NCBI RefSeq assembly: GCF_001761485.1
Contig: NC_090774.1
Location: forward strand, 2,480,001 to 2,544,000
Length of the DNA: 64,000 nt
From: Yarrowia lipolytica
Lineage: Eukaryota; Ascomycota; Dipodascomycetes; Dipodascales
Direction of reading: 5' to 3'
The notes below the pieces were generated by a model that was not told the DNA's origin, ran no database searches, and saw nothing but the letters and a program-made list of their open reading frames with translations. The position numbers and the translations under genes were made by a program. Of the stretch, positions 10,691-22,600 are shown piece after piece (the first letter of the stretch is position 1; each line of letters starts with the position of its first letter).

Positions 10691-12178
10691 TTAAAGCTGG
10701 AACTCTCGCTTGACGACTTCGGCGAATCGCTTGACACCGTCATCGACAGTCTCAGTGGGGACTGCGGCGTAGGTGCCCCGGAAAAAGAGCAGAGACTTTT
10801 CCGCCTCAGTCACGGGGAGAGGCTTCTGAGGAGGCTCAGTGACATCCTCGGATCGGAACCACTGGCCGGGGATCAGCAGGGCCTTGTTCTTCACACCCTG
10901 CTCGTAGAGGTAGAGCTCGAGCTTGGCGGGGTCAGAGTTGAACTTGGAGGCAAACTCGGGGTGCTTGGAGCCGTCAATCTGGAACCAGAAGAACATACCA
11001 GCAGTAGGAGCGATCCACTCAGCAATCTCCTTGGGCATGTACTTCTCCATGGCGTCCATGGCGCCGTCGCGCTTGATGGAGTATTCCTTCTTGAGGTTGA
11101 TGAGCCAGTCAAGGTAGCCGGTCTGGCCCCATCGGGACAGCATGCCGTAGAGAATGGACTGGGTGAAACCGCAGGGGAACTGGATGGAGACCTCGTGCAG
11201 TCGCAGGAATCGCTCAATGAAGGTGTCCTGGGCGACGATCCAGCCGAATCGGGTTCCAGGAGCCAGAACCTTGGAGTAGGAGTCGAGTCGCAGAACTCGT
11301 CCGTCGGTATCAAAGTTGAGGTAGGAAGCAACCAGAGACTTGAGGAAGGTGTCGTGGTCCTCAAGCTGCTCGTAGTTTCGGGCAGCCTGATCCTGCTTGA
11401 ACTCGTCCATCTGCAGGAAGTAGTAGGGCTCGTCCTCGATGATGAGAATGTCGTGCTTCTGGCACACCTTGTAGACGGCCTCTCGTCGGTCGGCAGGCAT
11501 GTTTCCTCCGGTGGGGTTCTGGCCGGTGGGGATGGTGTAGAGCAGCTTAGGCTTGGCTCCGACCCAGTTGTTGAGCTGTTCGTCCAGAGCGTCGGGGAGG
11601 AGACCCTCCAGATCAACCTTGGCGGGGATGACCTTGATCTGCTGGCCGTGGGCACACTCGATGGCGGAGGAGAAGGAGAACTCCTCACACAGAATGGAGT
11701 CACCGGGGTTGGTGAAGGTTCGTAGCACGGAGTCCCAGGCATTGGTGTTTCCGGTGGTGGCACAAATGTCCCAGTTCTTGTAAGGAATGTTGTGGATCAT
11801 GGTGGTGTGCTCCTTGATGAAGTCGATCAGAGACTGGGCGCCGCCAGACAGACCGTACTGCAGGGTCTGTGCGAGAGGCAGATCGGTCTTGCCGGCTCGA
11901 GAGGGGTCCTTGGGGACATGGACCTTGGTGAGCTCGTCCTCCTTGAGAGAGTTCACGTCGGCGATGATGGTGTTCTTGAAGGGAGGCTTGGGGGTATCGA
12001 CGGTCACATTGTCAAAGGGGAAGAAGGAGGGCAGAGGCAGTCCTCCTCCGAGGAAGGCAATGGAGGGGTCGGCCTTGTACACAAAGGCGGCCTTGAGGTT
12101 GGACTCCTTTCGGGACTTGGCCTCGGTGGAGAGCAGGTGGGAGAGGTCCTTGGCGAGAGGCTTGTTGTCGGAGGTCAT
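10691..12178 (-). CDS. ARO8: Aromatic aminotransferase I (ARO8 type)
   Basis: 495 residues. The start is MTSDNKPLAKDL at 12178, the first ATG in frame; the open frame runs 45 codons further up without another ATG and crosses the TATA box, so the upstream part is not coding. Seen: a fold-type I PLP aminotransferase with SNxT-like TTGNTNAWDSVLRTF, PTGQNPTGG, IIEDEPYYFLQMDE, and the Schiff-base lysine K303 in LDSYSKVLAPGTRFGW. Known role: transamination of Phe, Tyr and Trp with 2-oxoglutarate/glutamate, and also of 2-aminoadipate in lysine synthesis. It works at the last step of Phe/Tyr synthesis and the first step of their degradation toward fusel alcohols. It is probably cytosolic, as no targeting sequence is seen. 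Confidence 0.92.
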   Translation of the reverse strand: MTSDNKPLAKDLSHLLSTEAKSRKESNLKAAFVYKADPSIAFLGGGLPLPSFFPFDNVTVDTPKPPFKNTIIADVNSLKEDELTKVHVPKDPSRAGKTDLPLAQTLQYGLSGGAQSLIDFIKEHTTMIHNIPYKNWDICATTGNTNAWDSVLRTFTNPGDSILCEEFSFSSAIECAHGQQIKVIPAKVDLEGLLPDALDEQLNNWVGAKPKLLYTIPTGQNPTGGNMPADRREAVYKVCQKHDILIIEDEPYYFLQMDEFKQDQAARNYEQLEDHDTFLKSLVASYLNFDTDGRVLRLDSYSKVLAPGTRFGWIVAQDTFIERFLRLHEVSIQFPCGFTQSILYGMLSRWGQTGYLDWLINLKKEYSIKRDGAMDAMEKYMPKEIAEWIAPTAGMFFWFQIDGSKHPEFASKFNSDPAKLELYLYEQGVKNKALLIPGQWFRSEDVTEPPQKPLPVTEAEKSLLFFRGTYAAVPTETVDDGVKRFAEVVKREFQL

Positions 12179-13790
12179 CTTTGTAGTCGTGCTTTTGGTG
12201 TTGTACGAGATGTTGGAGAAACAAGAGTTGGGAAGTTGGGGTGCACCGGTATCTTTATATGTCGTTATATGCACACTATAGGCTGTAGTCTCTTTTGTGC
12301 GGTTAATAGTCACGACTTTAAATGGGTCGGGTTTGATCTGTACCTTGTAGTAGAGTTACGACATGGCAGAACTGGGGGGTACATACAAGTATATATAGAC
12401 CAGAAAGTCCCCCACTTGTTTCGACATACTACTCTGACCGTAAACCTGCTACGGCACAGGTGTTGTGACTCAACATGCAGCGAAACCGCCAATTTAAGCC
12501 GCTGGTGTGGGGGGGGGGGTTTCGGGTTCGGGGTCCCAATGCCGTTTCCTCCATGAAACTTTCCGTTGCCCTGCTGTAGAGGTGCCAGAACCTTAGCGCG
12601 CCCCTTGCACTTGTTGGACCACGGATATTGAGCACATCGATTGCCGCTGGATGTGACGTGAAGATTGGTGTTCGGTATATAAATCTGGGGTGGTTGGGCG
12701 ACATGGAATGTTTGTATGGAGCGAGTAAATATCCATGTGCTCTCACCTACCGGTTCCAAAGTGTCCACTTCCACTTCCACATCCACAATCTGTTCTGTTG
12801 TGCCAGTGTTACCCCATCTCACCTGCTCTAGATGCACATGAAGCAACGGATCCTGACCTGGCGCTGTCCATGGCGTTACTGTAGGAGGGGTCATTTGAGA
12901 GGGGAACCCAAGTGACCTCCCTGATAGCCGTGGCGGGGAAGCTGGGCAGTTTGAACACAACCGCCGTGTACAGAGTGCTATATCTACTGGTACAATCCAG
13001 GCTGTCCCTTATAACGCATCCAACTGCCCCATTCTCGCATGTCTGGCTCAATCTTCAACGGCTCGCACTTGAGAGACCGAGTGTTAATAGAGGTAAGGTT
13101 GACGTTGGAGATAAGCACCAGTGTAGCACACCGCGACAAGCGATAAGGCGAAGTGCCGTGTATAAGCACGTGCAACAGATCCGGCGTCGGTGAGCCGGTA
13201 CTAGTATTAGTTCTTGCGGGCGTGTTTGATAGAGGACGAAATTGAACGGCCAAAAACTCGGACTCTCCGTCTTCTCCCTGTTGTGTCTCTCCCTGGCCGC
13301 CGATATCGCTTACCCCACCTGTTCCCAAACCCCCAAGGCGTGTAGAGTTCACTTTCCGCTTTTCGGAGCCACACTAAAAAGTCTCACCATAAAGACTGGC
13401 TGCAGCCGATTTGTTCCGTTGGAAAAACATATTATCAATCTCCGTTCCCCGCTTCGTACATAACTGGTACGGCACGGTATGCCACGTTTAATACGTTTTT
13501 GAGACAGGAGTCACTCAACCATATTGATAGAAGTGTTAGTATGTTATGAAGGTCTCGCTTAGTACACGCACAATGATGGTGCTACAGTAGCTACAAACAT
13601 TGTTATGGTATGGTGTATTTTCTCCAGCTGCAGGGCTTTGCCAGTCTATACTCGGTCAATTGTTCTGATTATTGTTGGTTCTCGGGCCATCTTTTTGGCG
13701 AAACTACTTTCACCTCAGTTACTACAATCCCATTATTTGTCTATCAATTACTCGGTTATTAGTGTACTCGTACAGTACATACACATCTAA
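12179..13790. other. ARO8 upstream region
   Basis: 1.6 kb between the ARO8 start and the 3' end of the flavin monooxygenase gene. It contains an 11-base G run at 12509-12519 and several short ORFs with no family resemblance. No RNA gene was seen. Confidence 0.55.
12253..12259 (-). promoter_or_regulatory. TATA box of ARO8
   Basis: The minus strand reads TATAAAG about 75 bp before the ATG at 12178. A second TATATAA-like string follows just upstream. Its position supports the downstream ATG as the start. Confidence 0.6.
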
Positions 13791-15635
13791 TCACTTTGAA
13801 TGAGGGGCACTGGGAGGACCGTCTGAGGGTACGGAAATCCAACCCTCGTGGAGATTACGGGCAGTGATTGAGCCCGGCTCAGACAAGTAAAACGTCCTGT
13901 CGCCCTCGTGATCATCAATCCAGGTCTTGCCAGACCCAAAGTACGCAAACGGATCATCATTGTCCTCGTACTCATAGTCGTAGTCTTCCCAGCGAGGCTC
14001 ACGCAGAACAGCCACAGCATGAGACACAGATCCGGGCCAGGCAATCTTCAATCGACTGTCTCCATCTCGAGTTCTCTCGCTGTAAATACCTGTTCCCTTG
14101 GTAAGAGAGACGGCTTCGGACAGCTCGGCAAGACGTCGATTGAACGCCTTGGTAGCTTCCAGAGACGGCACGATGGACAAGATCTTCTCAAGCTGCTTCT
14201 TTCGAATCACTCGAGCAATGTACGAGGCCTGGACTTCGGCGGTCACAGGAGCAGTAGTCTCGGGAATGTACGAGTTGACAGAGAGCGTGTAGAAGAAATT
14301 GGGGAAGCCTGGAGCAGATAGACCAAGGTATGAGGCCGAGTAACCCAGCTTGGACTCGAGAGGAGAAAAGTGTTCTCTCAGAGTGTATCCGTCTTGACCA
14401 ATGATGTCAAAGTTGGGGGTGAATCCCTGTCCATTGGACTTGATGTATCCAGTGGCAGCAATGACAACGTCTACCTTCCGTTCAACGCCATCAAAGCCAA
14501 TCACTCCGTCCTTGGTGAACTCTTTGACCTCTCCCAGATGATAGTCAACATTGGATCTTGTCAGAGCCTCCAGATAGCCAGGAGCAGGCAGAAGACGTCT
14601 CGGACCCGGGGTGTAGAGGGGAATGACCTTCTTGAACAGCTCGGGATCTTTACCAACTCGCAGCCACGCAATAGCAAGGAGCTCTTTGATACCCTCTCTG
14701 AAGGCTGGAGTTCCGTAGAAGAAGTAATTGTACTTGCCTCCAATCTTGGTATGGAGAGCCTTTCGGAACTTGTGGTATTCCTCGTCTGTCTCGATCGCCT
14801 TAATTTCTTCATCGGTGTAATCCACGTATCCAGGCACGCCCTTGCCATACAGAGTGTGTCCAATCCAGGTGGCGGACTTGGCGTAGTGGTCGACATGAGC
14901 AGCCTTCTCGGCAATCTGAGGAAGGATCTGGACTCCAGTAGCTCCATTTCCAATCAGTGCAACCCGTTTACCAGTCAAGTCTAGCCCTTCAGGCCACTTC
15001 TGAGGATGGAACTTGATTCCCTGGAACGAGTCAAAGCCCGGCTGGTGGGGAGGGTATCGGGGGTTGTTAAGGGAACCCGAAGACGAGATGAAGATGTCTG
15101 TTCGAATCTCACTCTTCTTCCTGGCTTCCAGTTCTTCCACCTGGAGAACCCACTGATGAGTCTTTTCGTCCCATTTGGCCTCGTCAATGTTGTGGCGGAA
15201 CTTGATCTTGTTCTCCAGACCGTACTTCTTGGCTCGAGATTGCCAGTACCGTTTGATGTCGGGTCCTTTGGCGTAGGCCCGATTCCAGTCCTTCTTGGGG
15301 TCAAACGAAAGCTGGTACGCGTGAGAAGGGACATCACAGGCGACGCCTGGATAATGATTGTCGAACCAAACACCGCCAGACTCGGGGCTTCGCTCCAGAA
15401 TCGTCAGATCAATGTTGTCAACTTTGTTGGACAGAATGATGCCAGTGGTGATACCTGCGAGTCCAGCTCCAGATATCACGACTTTGACGGCGTCTCGACC
15501 CAGAGGTGGACGAGAAAGAATCTTTTCGGCCCATTCAGAAGGCTCGAGGTTGTTGAGGTGCTCAAATCGGGAGATGAGCTCCTCCTTGTCCACCCCAGAA
15601 GTGTCAGTGTGTCCAGTTCCGTTTTTGCTCGACAT
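13791..15635 (-). CDS. Baeyer-Villiger-type flavin monooxygenase
   Basis: 614 residues from MSSKNGTGHTD at 15635, the first ATG in frame. Seen: an FAD-binding Rossmann motif GAGLAG (residues 56-61), EGGVWFDN-like ESGGVWFDNHYPGVACD, the Baeyer-Villiger fingerprint FxGxxxHxxxWP at 204-215 (FQGIKFHPQKWP), a second dinucleotide motif GNGATG (229-234) for NADPH, and the late ATGY motif (AATGYIKSNG). This fits class B flavoprotein monooxygenases of the cyclohexanone/steroid monooxygenase group. The substrate cannot be told from sequence; these enzymes turn ketones into esters or lactones with NADPH and O2. No secretion or peroxisomal signal is seen (C-terminus PHSK). An out-of-frame ATG at 15651 opens a 15-codon uORF that overlaps the start. 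Confidence 0.88.
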   Translation of the reverse strand: MSSKNGTGHTDTSGVDKEELISRFEHLNNLEPSEWAEKILSRPPLGRDAVKVVISGAGLAGITTGIILSNKVDNIDLTILERSPESGGVWFDNHYPGVACDVPSHAYQLSFDPKKDWNRAYAKGPDIKRYWQSRAKKYGLENKIKFRHNIDEAKWDEKTHQWVLQVEELEARKKSEIRTDIFISSSGSLNNPRYPPHQPGFDSFQGIKFHPQKWPEGLDLTGKRVALIGNGATGVQILPQIAEKAAHVDHYAKSATWIGHTLYGKGVPGYVDYTDEEIKAIETDEEYHKFRKALHTKIGGKYNYFFYGTPAFREGIKELLAIAWLRVGKDPELFKKVIPLYTPGPRRLLPAPGYLEALTRSNVDYHLGEVKEFTKDGVIGFDGVERKVDVVIAATGYIKSNGQGFTPNFDIIGQDGYTLREHFSPLESKLGYSASYLGLSAPGFPNFFYTLSVNSYIPETTAPVTAEVQASYIARVIRKKQLEKILSIVPSLEATKAFNRRLAELSEAVSLTKGTGIYSERTRDGDSRLKIAWPGSVSHAVAVLREPRWEDYDYEYEDNDDPFAYFGSGKTWIDDHEGDRTFYLSEPGSITARNLHEGWISVPSDGPPSAPHSK

Positions 15636-15670
15636 GATAAGAAGCGTACATGTCAATTGAGCTGACAATG

Positions 15671-15680
15671 TCTTTATATA
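15671..15680 (-). promoter_or_regulatory. TATA box of the flavin monooxygenase gene
   Basis: The minus strand reads TATATAAAGA only about 40 bp before the ATG at 15635. A second TATATAA lies a few bases upstream, which would give a very short leader. Confidence 0.5.
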
Positions 15681-15803
15681 GACGTTATATATCGTTAGCC
15701 ACTAGATTCACCCCCATTACGTGGCTTCGGTGGCTGTAATTACCAGTCCGTCTCATCAGACCCTATCTCTGTCGTGCTTAAGCCACACAACCTTCGACTA
15801 GAC

Positions 15804-15807
<4 letters not shown>

Positions 15808-15844
<37 letters not shown>
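15808..15844. repeat. (GA)n microsatellite
   Basis: About 18 uninterrupted GA/AG dinucleotides (37 nt), lying 170 bp upstream of the flavin monooxygenase start. It is likely length-polymorphic. Confidence 0.95.
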
Positions 15845-15846
<2 letters not shown>

Positions 15847-16630
15847 AATGAGAGGACCTTGATGTTATGACAACAACAACAGTAATTGAGGCATATTCGG
15901 TTGATGATATGGTCCCCAGGTTTCCAAACAACTAAATCTGCAACCACCATGTACAGTAGTCCTCCACCTTCAACTACCATATCATTCGGGTGTACAGTAG
16001 CATCACTGCATTACGCGATAGCCACTGAATAGCCAAAGTAAGACCAAGCCACTGACAGGCAGAGTTCCAAGCTCGTGTTAGACACCAAAATATATCACTG
16101 GAGTTGATTGTTGGTGTGAGATAGGAATAATCAACTTATCGTGACGTCCCCGCATCTATTTTCTTTTTTCCTTTTTTTGAAGAATAGTCCGATAAACGAC
16201 ACTGCCGTATCATTGCAGCAACCTGACAAGACTGCCAGTTTCTCCAAACAGCACAGTTACGACAAAACAGATAGATTCCCATTAATTACACAGAAGATAT
16301 AGATACAAACCTCCGCCAAACCTGTTAAAACCGATACTAGAGGCGTCAACATGAACAAAGATTTGACATGATTGCGACATCAGAGATCATCACCATAAAT
16401 AACATTGACCTTAGGGCAATACAAGTTGAATACAAGCGAAAAAACAGACCCACAAGTACACCAATGTCTATTAAAAGTCTACACACATGCCTTCGACCTC
16501 TACAATTAAATGCTATCGGTACTTTGTTGTCAATGATGTCACACTAAAAGTCATGAGTTACCATAATATCCATACATTTATTCTCTATTCAATAATCAAT
16601 AAAATATTTCCAATCCACCTATCACGCCGT

Positions 16631-19600
16631 CTATGGCTTGGTCGAGTAGGATGTGGTGTGGGAGGGGGTGAAAGTCCACCACACATGGGTAGACCAAGAG
16701 CCAGTAGTAGGCAGGAGACACTCAGTACCGTTACCAGTGCTGCACCGTCCAGTATCGTTCTGGTTCTGAGATCGCACCTGGATAAGACCCTTCAGAATGT
16801 TAGTGTCCTGAATGGAGTCGTTATCAGCCTTGCCACCAGCCAGAGACTCGAGAGAGTCCATGCTCATAGTGGGGCCAGCAACAGCAGGAGCAATCAGCAC
16901 GACAAGGAAGATGATCAGAATGATGAAGTAGAGGGTAGCATACTTCTTAACAATTCGCTTTCTGAGCTGGTTCTGCTTCAGAGAGAAAATCGGAGGTCGG
17001 ATCTGTCGAGAGGGTCGCAGCCAGAAGAGCATCATGGAGTGCCACTTGTCGATGTAAGGCACACAGAGCACAGGAAGCTGGAAGAAGAGCAGCCAGTGGC
17101 CCAGGTAGAAGTCACCAGCAAACAGTGACATCTCAATGAGCTTACAGACAAACTCTCGGAAGGGCTGGGAAATAGAAGCCCATCCAAGACCAGCGCCGTA
17201 CCACTTACCAGTCCACCAGGCCTGGTTGGCATGGTCATGCTTGAATTCTCGGGTAAGACAGAGAATGGTCAGAATGTTGAAGATAAGTCGCATGATGGCA
17301 ATCGCAGTAACAGTACCACACAGACCCTTGACGAAAGACCATCCCTCAAAGAACCACATGAGCTCGAAGAAGATGAGATGAATGATAACGGCAATACCGT
17401 GGGCAATACCAGCCATGACGGGACCAGTCTTCTTGCAACACAGACCAAGCATGGGACCAGCACAACAAGAGATACACACAAGCACCAGAAGAAGACCGGC
17501 GTTAATGACAATGGGGCCAATGGCGCAAATGACAATTCGCAGAATGGAGTTGACAATCACGGGCTCGGCAACACCAGTCTGAGCATTAATGAATGTGAAA
17601 CCACAGAAGCAGAAGGCAGCGACAATCAGGGGCAGGAAAATCTCGGTGATGAACACGTTGGAGATTCCAGCTCGAGACAGATCTCCGGCACCCTTCTCAG
17701 ACTCATCGCCAAGCACCTTCCTCTTGTAACCGGTGATTCGAGTTCGGGTCAATCGAACGTAACCAATCCAAGAGTTCTTGTGCCACTTGGCGTTACCTCG
17801 AGACAGCCATCGAATGAAGTCACGGTAGTCAATGAAGAAGTCGGTCCAGGCAAACTGATGAGGGTTGAAGACGAAGGGTGAGATGCACATGGCAATCAGA
17901 GTCACCCAGAACCACAGAAGAGCAGCCTGCCACATGGCAATGGTACCAAACAGAAGCATGAGCGTAGATCGAGCACCAAGGTAAATGGAGTCACCTGCAA
18001 AACGAGAGTAGAGCACACTGAAGGGAAGGCGAGCAGTGGCGAAACCTCGACCGGTGGCAATATATCGAGCACCTCCAAAGGCCAAATCGTTGATGAAAGA
18101 GTTGGCATACACCTGACAAACAAACACTTCGAACAGAGGCGAAAGAGACATGAAATGTCGGGCAAATCGGAAAGCAGCTCGGAACACACCACGCTCGGTA
18201 AGCTCCTGAACAACAAGGGGGACGAAAGAGATGAAGAAAACAATGAAGATAGAAAGAACACATCGTCGAATCCAATCCAGGACGGGCTTGAGGTTGTAGC
18301 AACCAACAGGAGTCTGAGGATCAGTGATGGGCTTGTCCTTGTCGTACCAACAGATAGTCTCCTTAGTCTCGTGAGCAAGAGGACCAATGGACATCATAAC
18401 AATCATGAACATCTGCACAGAGGTGATAATGAGCAAGTTATTGATATGGAATCCAGGATGGGCGTAGAAGAAAGACAGGAATCGATCAAGAGGCAGCTGA
18501 GTACCAAGGTAGTAGTACTCTCGAGAAAGCATCTGCTCACCCATACCAGTACCAATCTTGGTTGTGAAGTTCAGAATGGATCCAAAACCAAGATCTCGAC
18601 CCTTACCACACTGGTAGTACTCACAGTGCTTGATTCGACCACCTCGCAACAGAGCATTCATACCTGCGTAAATATCCTCGTTAAGATGCAGACCCTTCTG
18701 AGCCTTGGAAACACCACCTCGTGTACACATGAAAATCGAGTTTAGGAAATCAGGATGACCGTAATGGAGCTTACCACCAATCTGAGCAAGAGTTCGGGCA
18801 AACAGGGTACCGAACGTCTGTTCCTTACCGGCGGCAATATCACCAAGAATACCAATGTTCTCAGAGAAAATGTACTCTCGGGCACCAAGAATGGCAACGG
18901 GACAGGGGGTCTTGTTGTTGACACCAGGAGTGTAGGGCGACATGTTGACGTTCTCGACGTTGAGCTCCTCGAACTCAGCAAGCACGGATCGGATCTTAAG
19001 ACACTCCTCCAGGTAGTTATCCTGGTTAGCATCGATCAGCTGGATGTACTCACCTCGGTGGAAAATCAGAGCGTGGTTCTGGTTATCAGACTTACCATCA
19101 CCAAGAATGGGGTTACCGGAAAGCTGAATTCGGAACTTAGGTCGTCGTCGGCCGTTCTCGAGAATCTCACAGTGACCATCAATCAGAGCAGAGAAAAGTC
19201 GAGGCTCCTCGCCCTCGTTGAGAGGAGGCTCCTCGTCAAGGTAGGCAATCTGCAGATCGGGGTAGGCACGCAGGAGGAACTCGGTGTTCTCCATCTCATC
19301 AGGCTTGAACTTGGTAAGTCGCTGCATGGACACAATGAACTTGAACTTTCGTCGGGCCATTCGCTCGAGCTCTCGCTCCAGCTTCTCGGTGTTACCGCCA
19401 AACATCTGCACGACCTCGGGATTCTCGACTCGGTACAGCAGCTTGATGGCTCGAGAGTAGTTCATGAAACCGGACACAGTTCGGTACAGAGTCTGGGATC
19501 GGAGAGAAGCCCAGATTCGAGTTCGAAGAGTGTACTCGGGAGCAGCAGACTTGAAACCAATACAGTAGAAGGGCAGATCATCAATCTTGGCCTTCACCTC

Positions 19601-22600
19601 GTCAGAGTCCTTCTCAGCCAGGTCGTCATTAGAACCCTCGCCAAAGCCGGCAGTCTCCTCAGCCAGAATCTTGGTGTCCTTAACGAAACAGTCCCACTCG
19701 ACGGGATGCAGCTGCTTCAAGTACTCAAGAAGAGTGACTCGAGAGAACTGATCGTCTTCTCGGATAATCTCACGCAGAGACAGGAGAATCTTTTCAGAGT
19801 AGTGGGGCACAAGAACAGAGAAAGTAGGCATGTTGTCAACGGGGAGTGGCTCGGGGATGGGAGTAGACAGGGACTGGGCGAAGAAGGAGATTCGTCGCTC
19901 AGCCTCAGAGTTTCGGGGGAAGAACTCGGTCTCAAAGGCATGATCGTCCTGGGTGATGAAGAAGGTAGGAGCTCGAAGAGTTCGCTTACCCTCAACCTCA
20001 GAGGGAACCTGGTGGTAGAGAAGCTTCTGCACGTGCTCAATAGCCAGCAGATGCTCTCGGTACATGGAAATGACAATGGCGTTCCAGATCTGAGAAATCA
20101 ACACCTTAGGCTTGTACTTAATCTCCATATCAGTGGTGGCAAGAATCTTAGAGTAAATTCGCTTGGGCAGTCGGGAGAAAATGTTTCTCCAAGGAGTCCA
20201 AATGGAAATACCCAGATAGAAGGATCGAGCGACCGAGAAAATGGTGTTGCAGATAATGTACCAGAGGTAGGTATCGAGGAAGAAAAGAATCAGATCGGTA
20301 GCGTACATGAGGCCGAGAGTAATCTGAGGCTGCACCTTACAGAGAGCGTCATGGTACTCTACACCAAACCACTTCTCTCCGAAACATCGCATCTTCATCT
20401 GAGAAAGATCTCGAATGGGATCTCGCAGAGACAGAATCAGGAAGTAGTAGGACTCGGAGAGCTTGGCACCAAAGACACAGACCCACAGAAGATAAGACAT
20501 AATCTTGTCGTGGAACTCGAGTCGAGGGTACGAGTTGGTGAAGGTCTGAGATGCAACATATCGACGAGTGCTCTTCTTCATGTACGAGGTGAATAGGCCA
20601 CCCAGAGGCATGATGGAGAAGAAGATAAAGGTGAAGATCGAGATGATGAATCCAACAATACCAACAGCCAGAGCAGAGGTCGACTCATGGGTGGTACCAA
20701 CCACACCAAGGACGTAAACCGGAGCAACCAGGTTGACAATGAGGATACCAATCAAAAACATGAGACGTCGAGTAAGATGCTGAGCACCGGCCCACTTTCG
20801 AGGCACAAAGGCCCACTCGGAAAGAGTAGCGATAATCTGCAGACCGGTGGCGATCACACCACCAATGGCACCAGCTCCCCACTTACAGGCAGGAGGAGGA
20901 TGGTTGTCAAGAGTGGGGACGTAGTTCTTCATGTAGAGAGTGGGAGAGTTGAAGGAGGCGTAGTACCAGTAGAAGGTGACGTGGATAATCCAGATTCGGT
21001 TGAAGTTGACGAACACGTGGAACCAGGATCGGGTCTCCTTGTATGTCTTGAAGAAGACCTTGTCCCAGATAACGTCACCGAGTTTCATGTATCGCTCGGA
21101 CTGAGGCACGTCAACGAGTCGAGACTCGTCCTCGAAGGTGATTCGCTCAATACCTTCGGGGTACCAGAAGAGCTGGTTGACATCATCGTAACCAATGACC
21201 TTGTTGTGGTCTCGCTCTCGCTTGACAAACTTACCGTCGAAAATCTCATAACCCTGGCCTCGGATGAACCGGTAGAGAGGGGTGATAATTCGGTTAAGGT
21301 AGTCACCCTCCTCAACGGGCTCAACTCGCTGCTGGCACTCGGCGGAGGTGTAGTAGTCGTCGGCACACTTGAAGATGAAACAGAGGCACTCGGGGGTGAA
21401 TCGAACCTGGTTGGCCTCACCCCAACAGAGCAGCCAAAGAGCAATGTGTCGCACTCGCTCCAGAGGAGACAGAGCGTTCATCTTGGTCTTCCATCGGTAC
21501 TCGGCAGCCTCGAGGGAGTTGTCACCCTCAATCTCCTCCAGAGTCTTGGCAGGATCAGCGTCAGGGTCCTGCATCTCCTTTCGGAACTTCTTTCGAGCCT
21601 TTCGGGTTCGCTTGTTGGTCTTTCCGAGCTTCATGTTTCGGAATCCAATGTCGTCGTCGAGATCCAACTGAGCAGCAAAGTACCACTTTCGGTAGTTGGC
21701 GTTGTCACCTCCAATGTAGTCGGCGTGCAGAGAGAGCAGAGCCTGGTTGGGGGTCATTCGAGACGATCGAGAGTCGAGCAGAACCATGAGGAAGTCGTAC
21801 ATGTTTCGCATGGAGTCTCGCTGGAAACCAAATTTGTTGGTGAGGTCGATGAAGACATCCTCAATCTCCTCCTTGGTCACAGGGACCTGGTTGTCGGCAG
21901 ACCAGGCAGGGTAGGGCTCTCGGGAGTGTCCGGAGCCGGCGCCAATGCCCTGCTGGGAAGCAGCGTAGTCGAGGCCGTAGATGGGGGTGGAAGCGCCAGA
22001 CGACCGGAAGGAAATCTGGGAAGCGTCGTTGTACTGGCCATACTGGTCGTAGCCACCGTAGCCCTGGTTGTACTGGCCCTGGTAGCCCTGGTTGTACTGG
22101 CCCTGGTTGTAACCCTGGTTGTACTGGTTGTAACCCTGGCCATTCTGTTCGGTGAAGTCGGAGAAGGTCTCAGAGCCGTCGTCCTTCACGTTTCGGTAGC
22201 CGCCAGAGGTAGCGGCGGCGACACCGGCGTGGGGGTCGTGCTGGTAGGGGTTGCCGTGCTGATCCACACCCTCCTGGTAGCCCTCCTGGGCACCGTACTG
22301 GTTGCCGTATCCGTCGTCGTAGTAGTCGTCATAATATTCCTGCTGACCGGGGTGCTGCTGGTTCTGGCCGTTGTGCTGGCCGTCACCGCCCTGCTGGCCC
22401 GGTTGCTGGTAGTCGTAGTTGTAGTCGTATGACACTGCGTTAGTAATGTTCGGGGCTGTGCTAAAAAAAGCACCCACGTTGAAGTTGTCGACAGGGCTTT
22501 TGGAGAGATGGTGGAGTTGCTGGGGCTACTGGAGCTGTTGCTGCCTTAACTGCCATGGTACTAGACACCGCTCTCAGGTTGTCGAATTACCGCCATCCAC

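Larger units (their letters stand above)
15636..16630. other. Upstream region of the monooxygenase / 3' region of FKS1
   Basis: About 1 kb holding the monooxygenase promoter, the GA microsatellite and the FKS1 3' flank, with several AT-rich stretches before 16630. No further gene was seen. Confidence 0.55.

Noticed and set aside
10961-12556. Two ~254-codon plus-strand frames over ARO8
   Set aside because: They are antisense to a well-conserved aminotransferase and have no domain of their own.
18755-22432. Very long open frames (about 580-610 codons) antisense to FKS1
   Set aside because: They mirror FKS1 codon bias on the opposite strand, show no family resemblance and are low in complexity (Val/Leu/Ser-rich).
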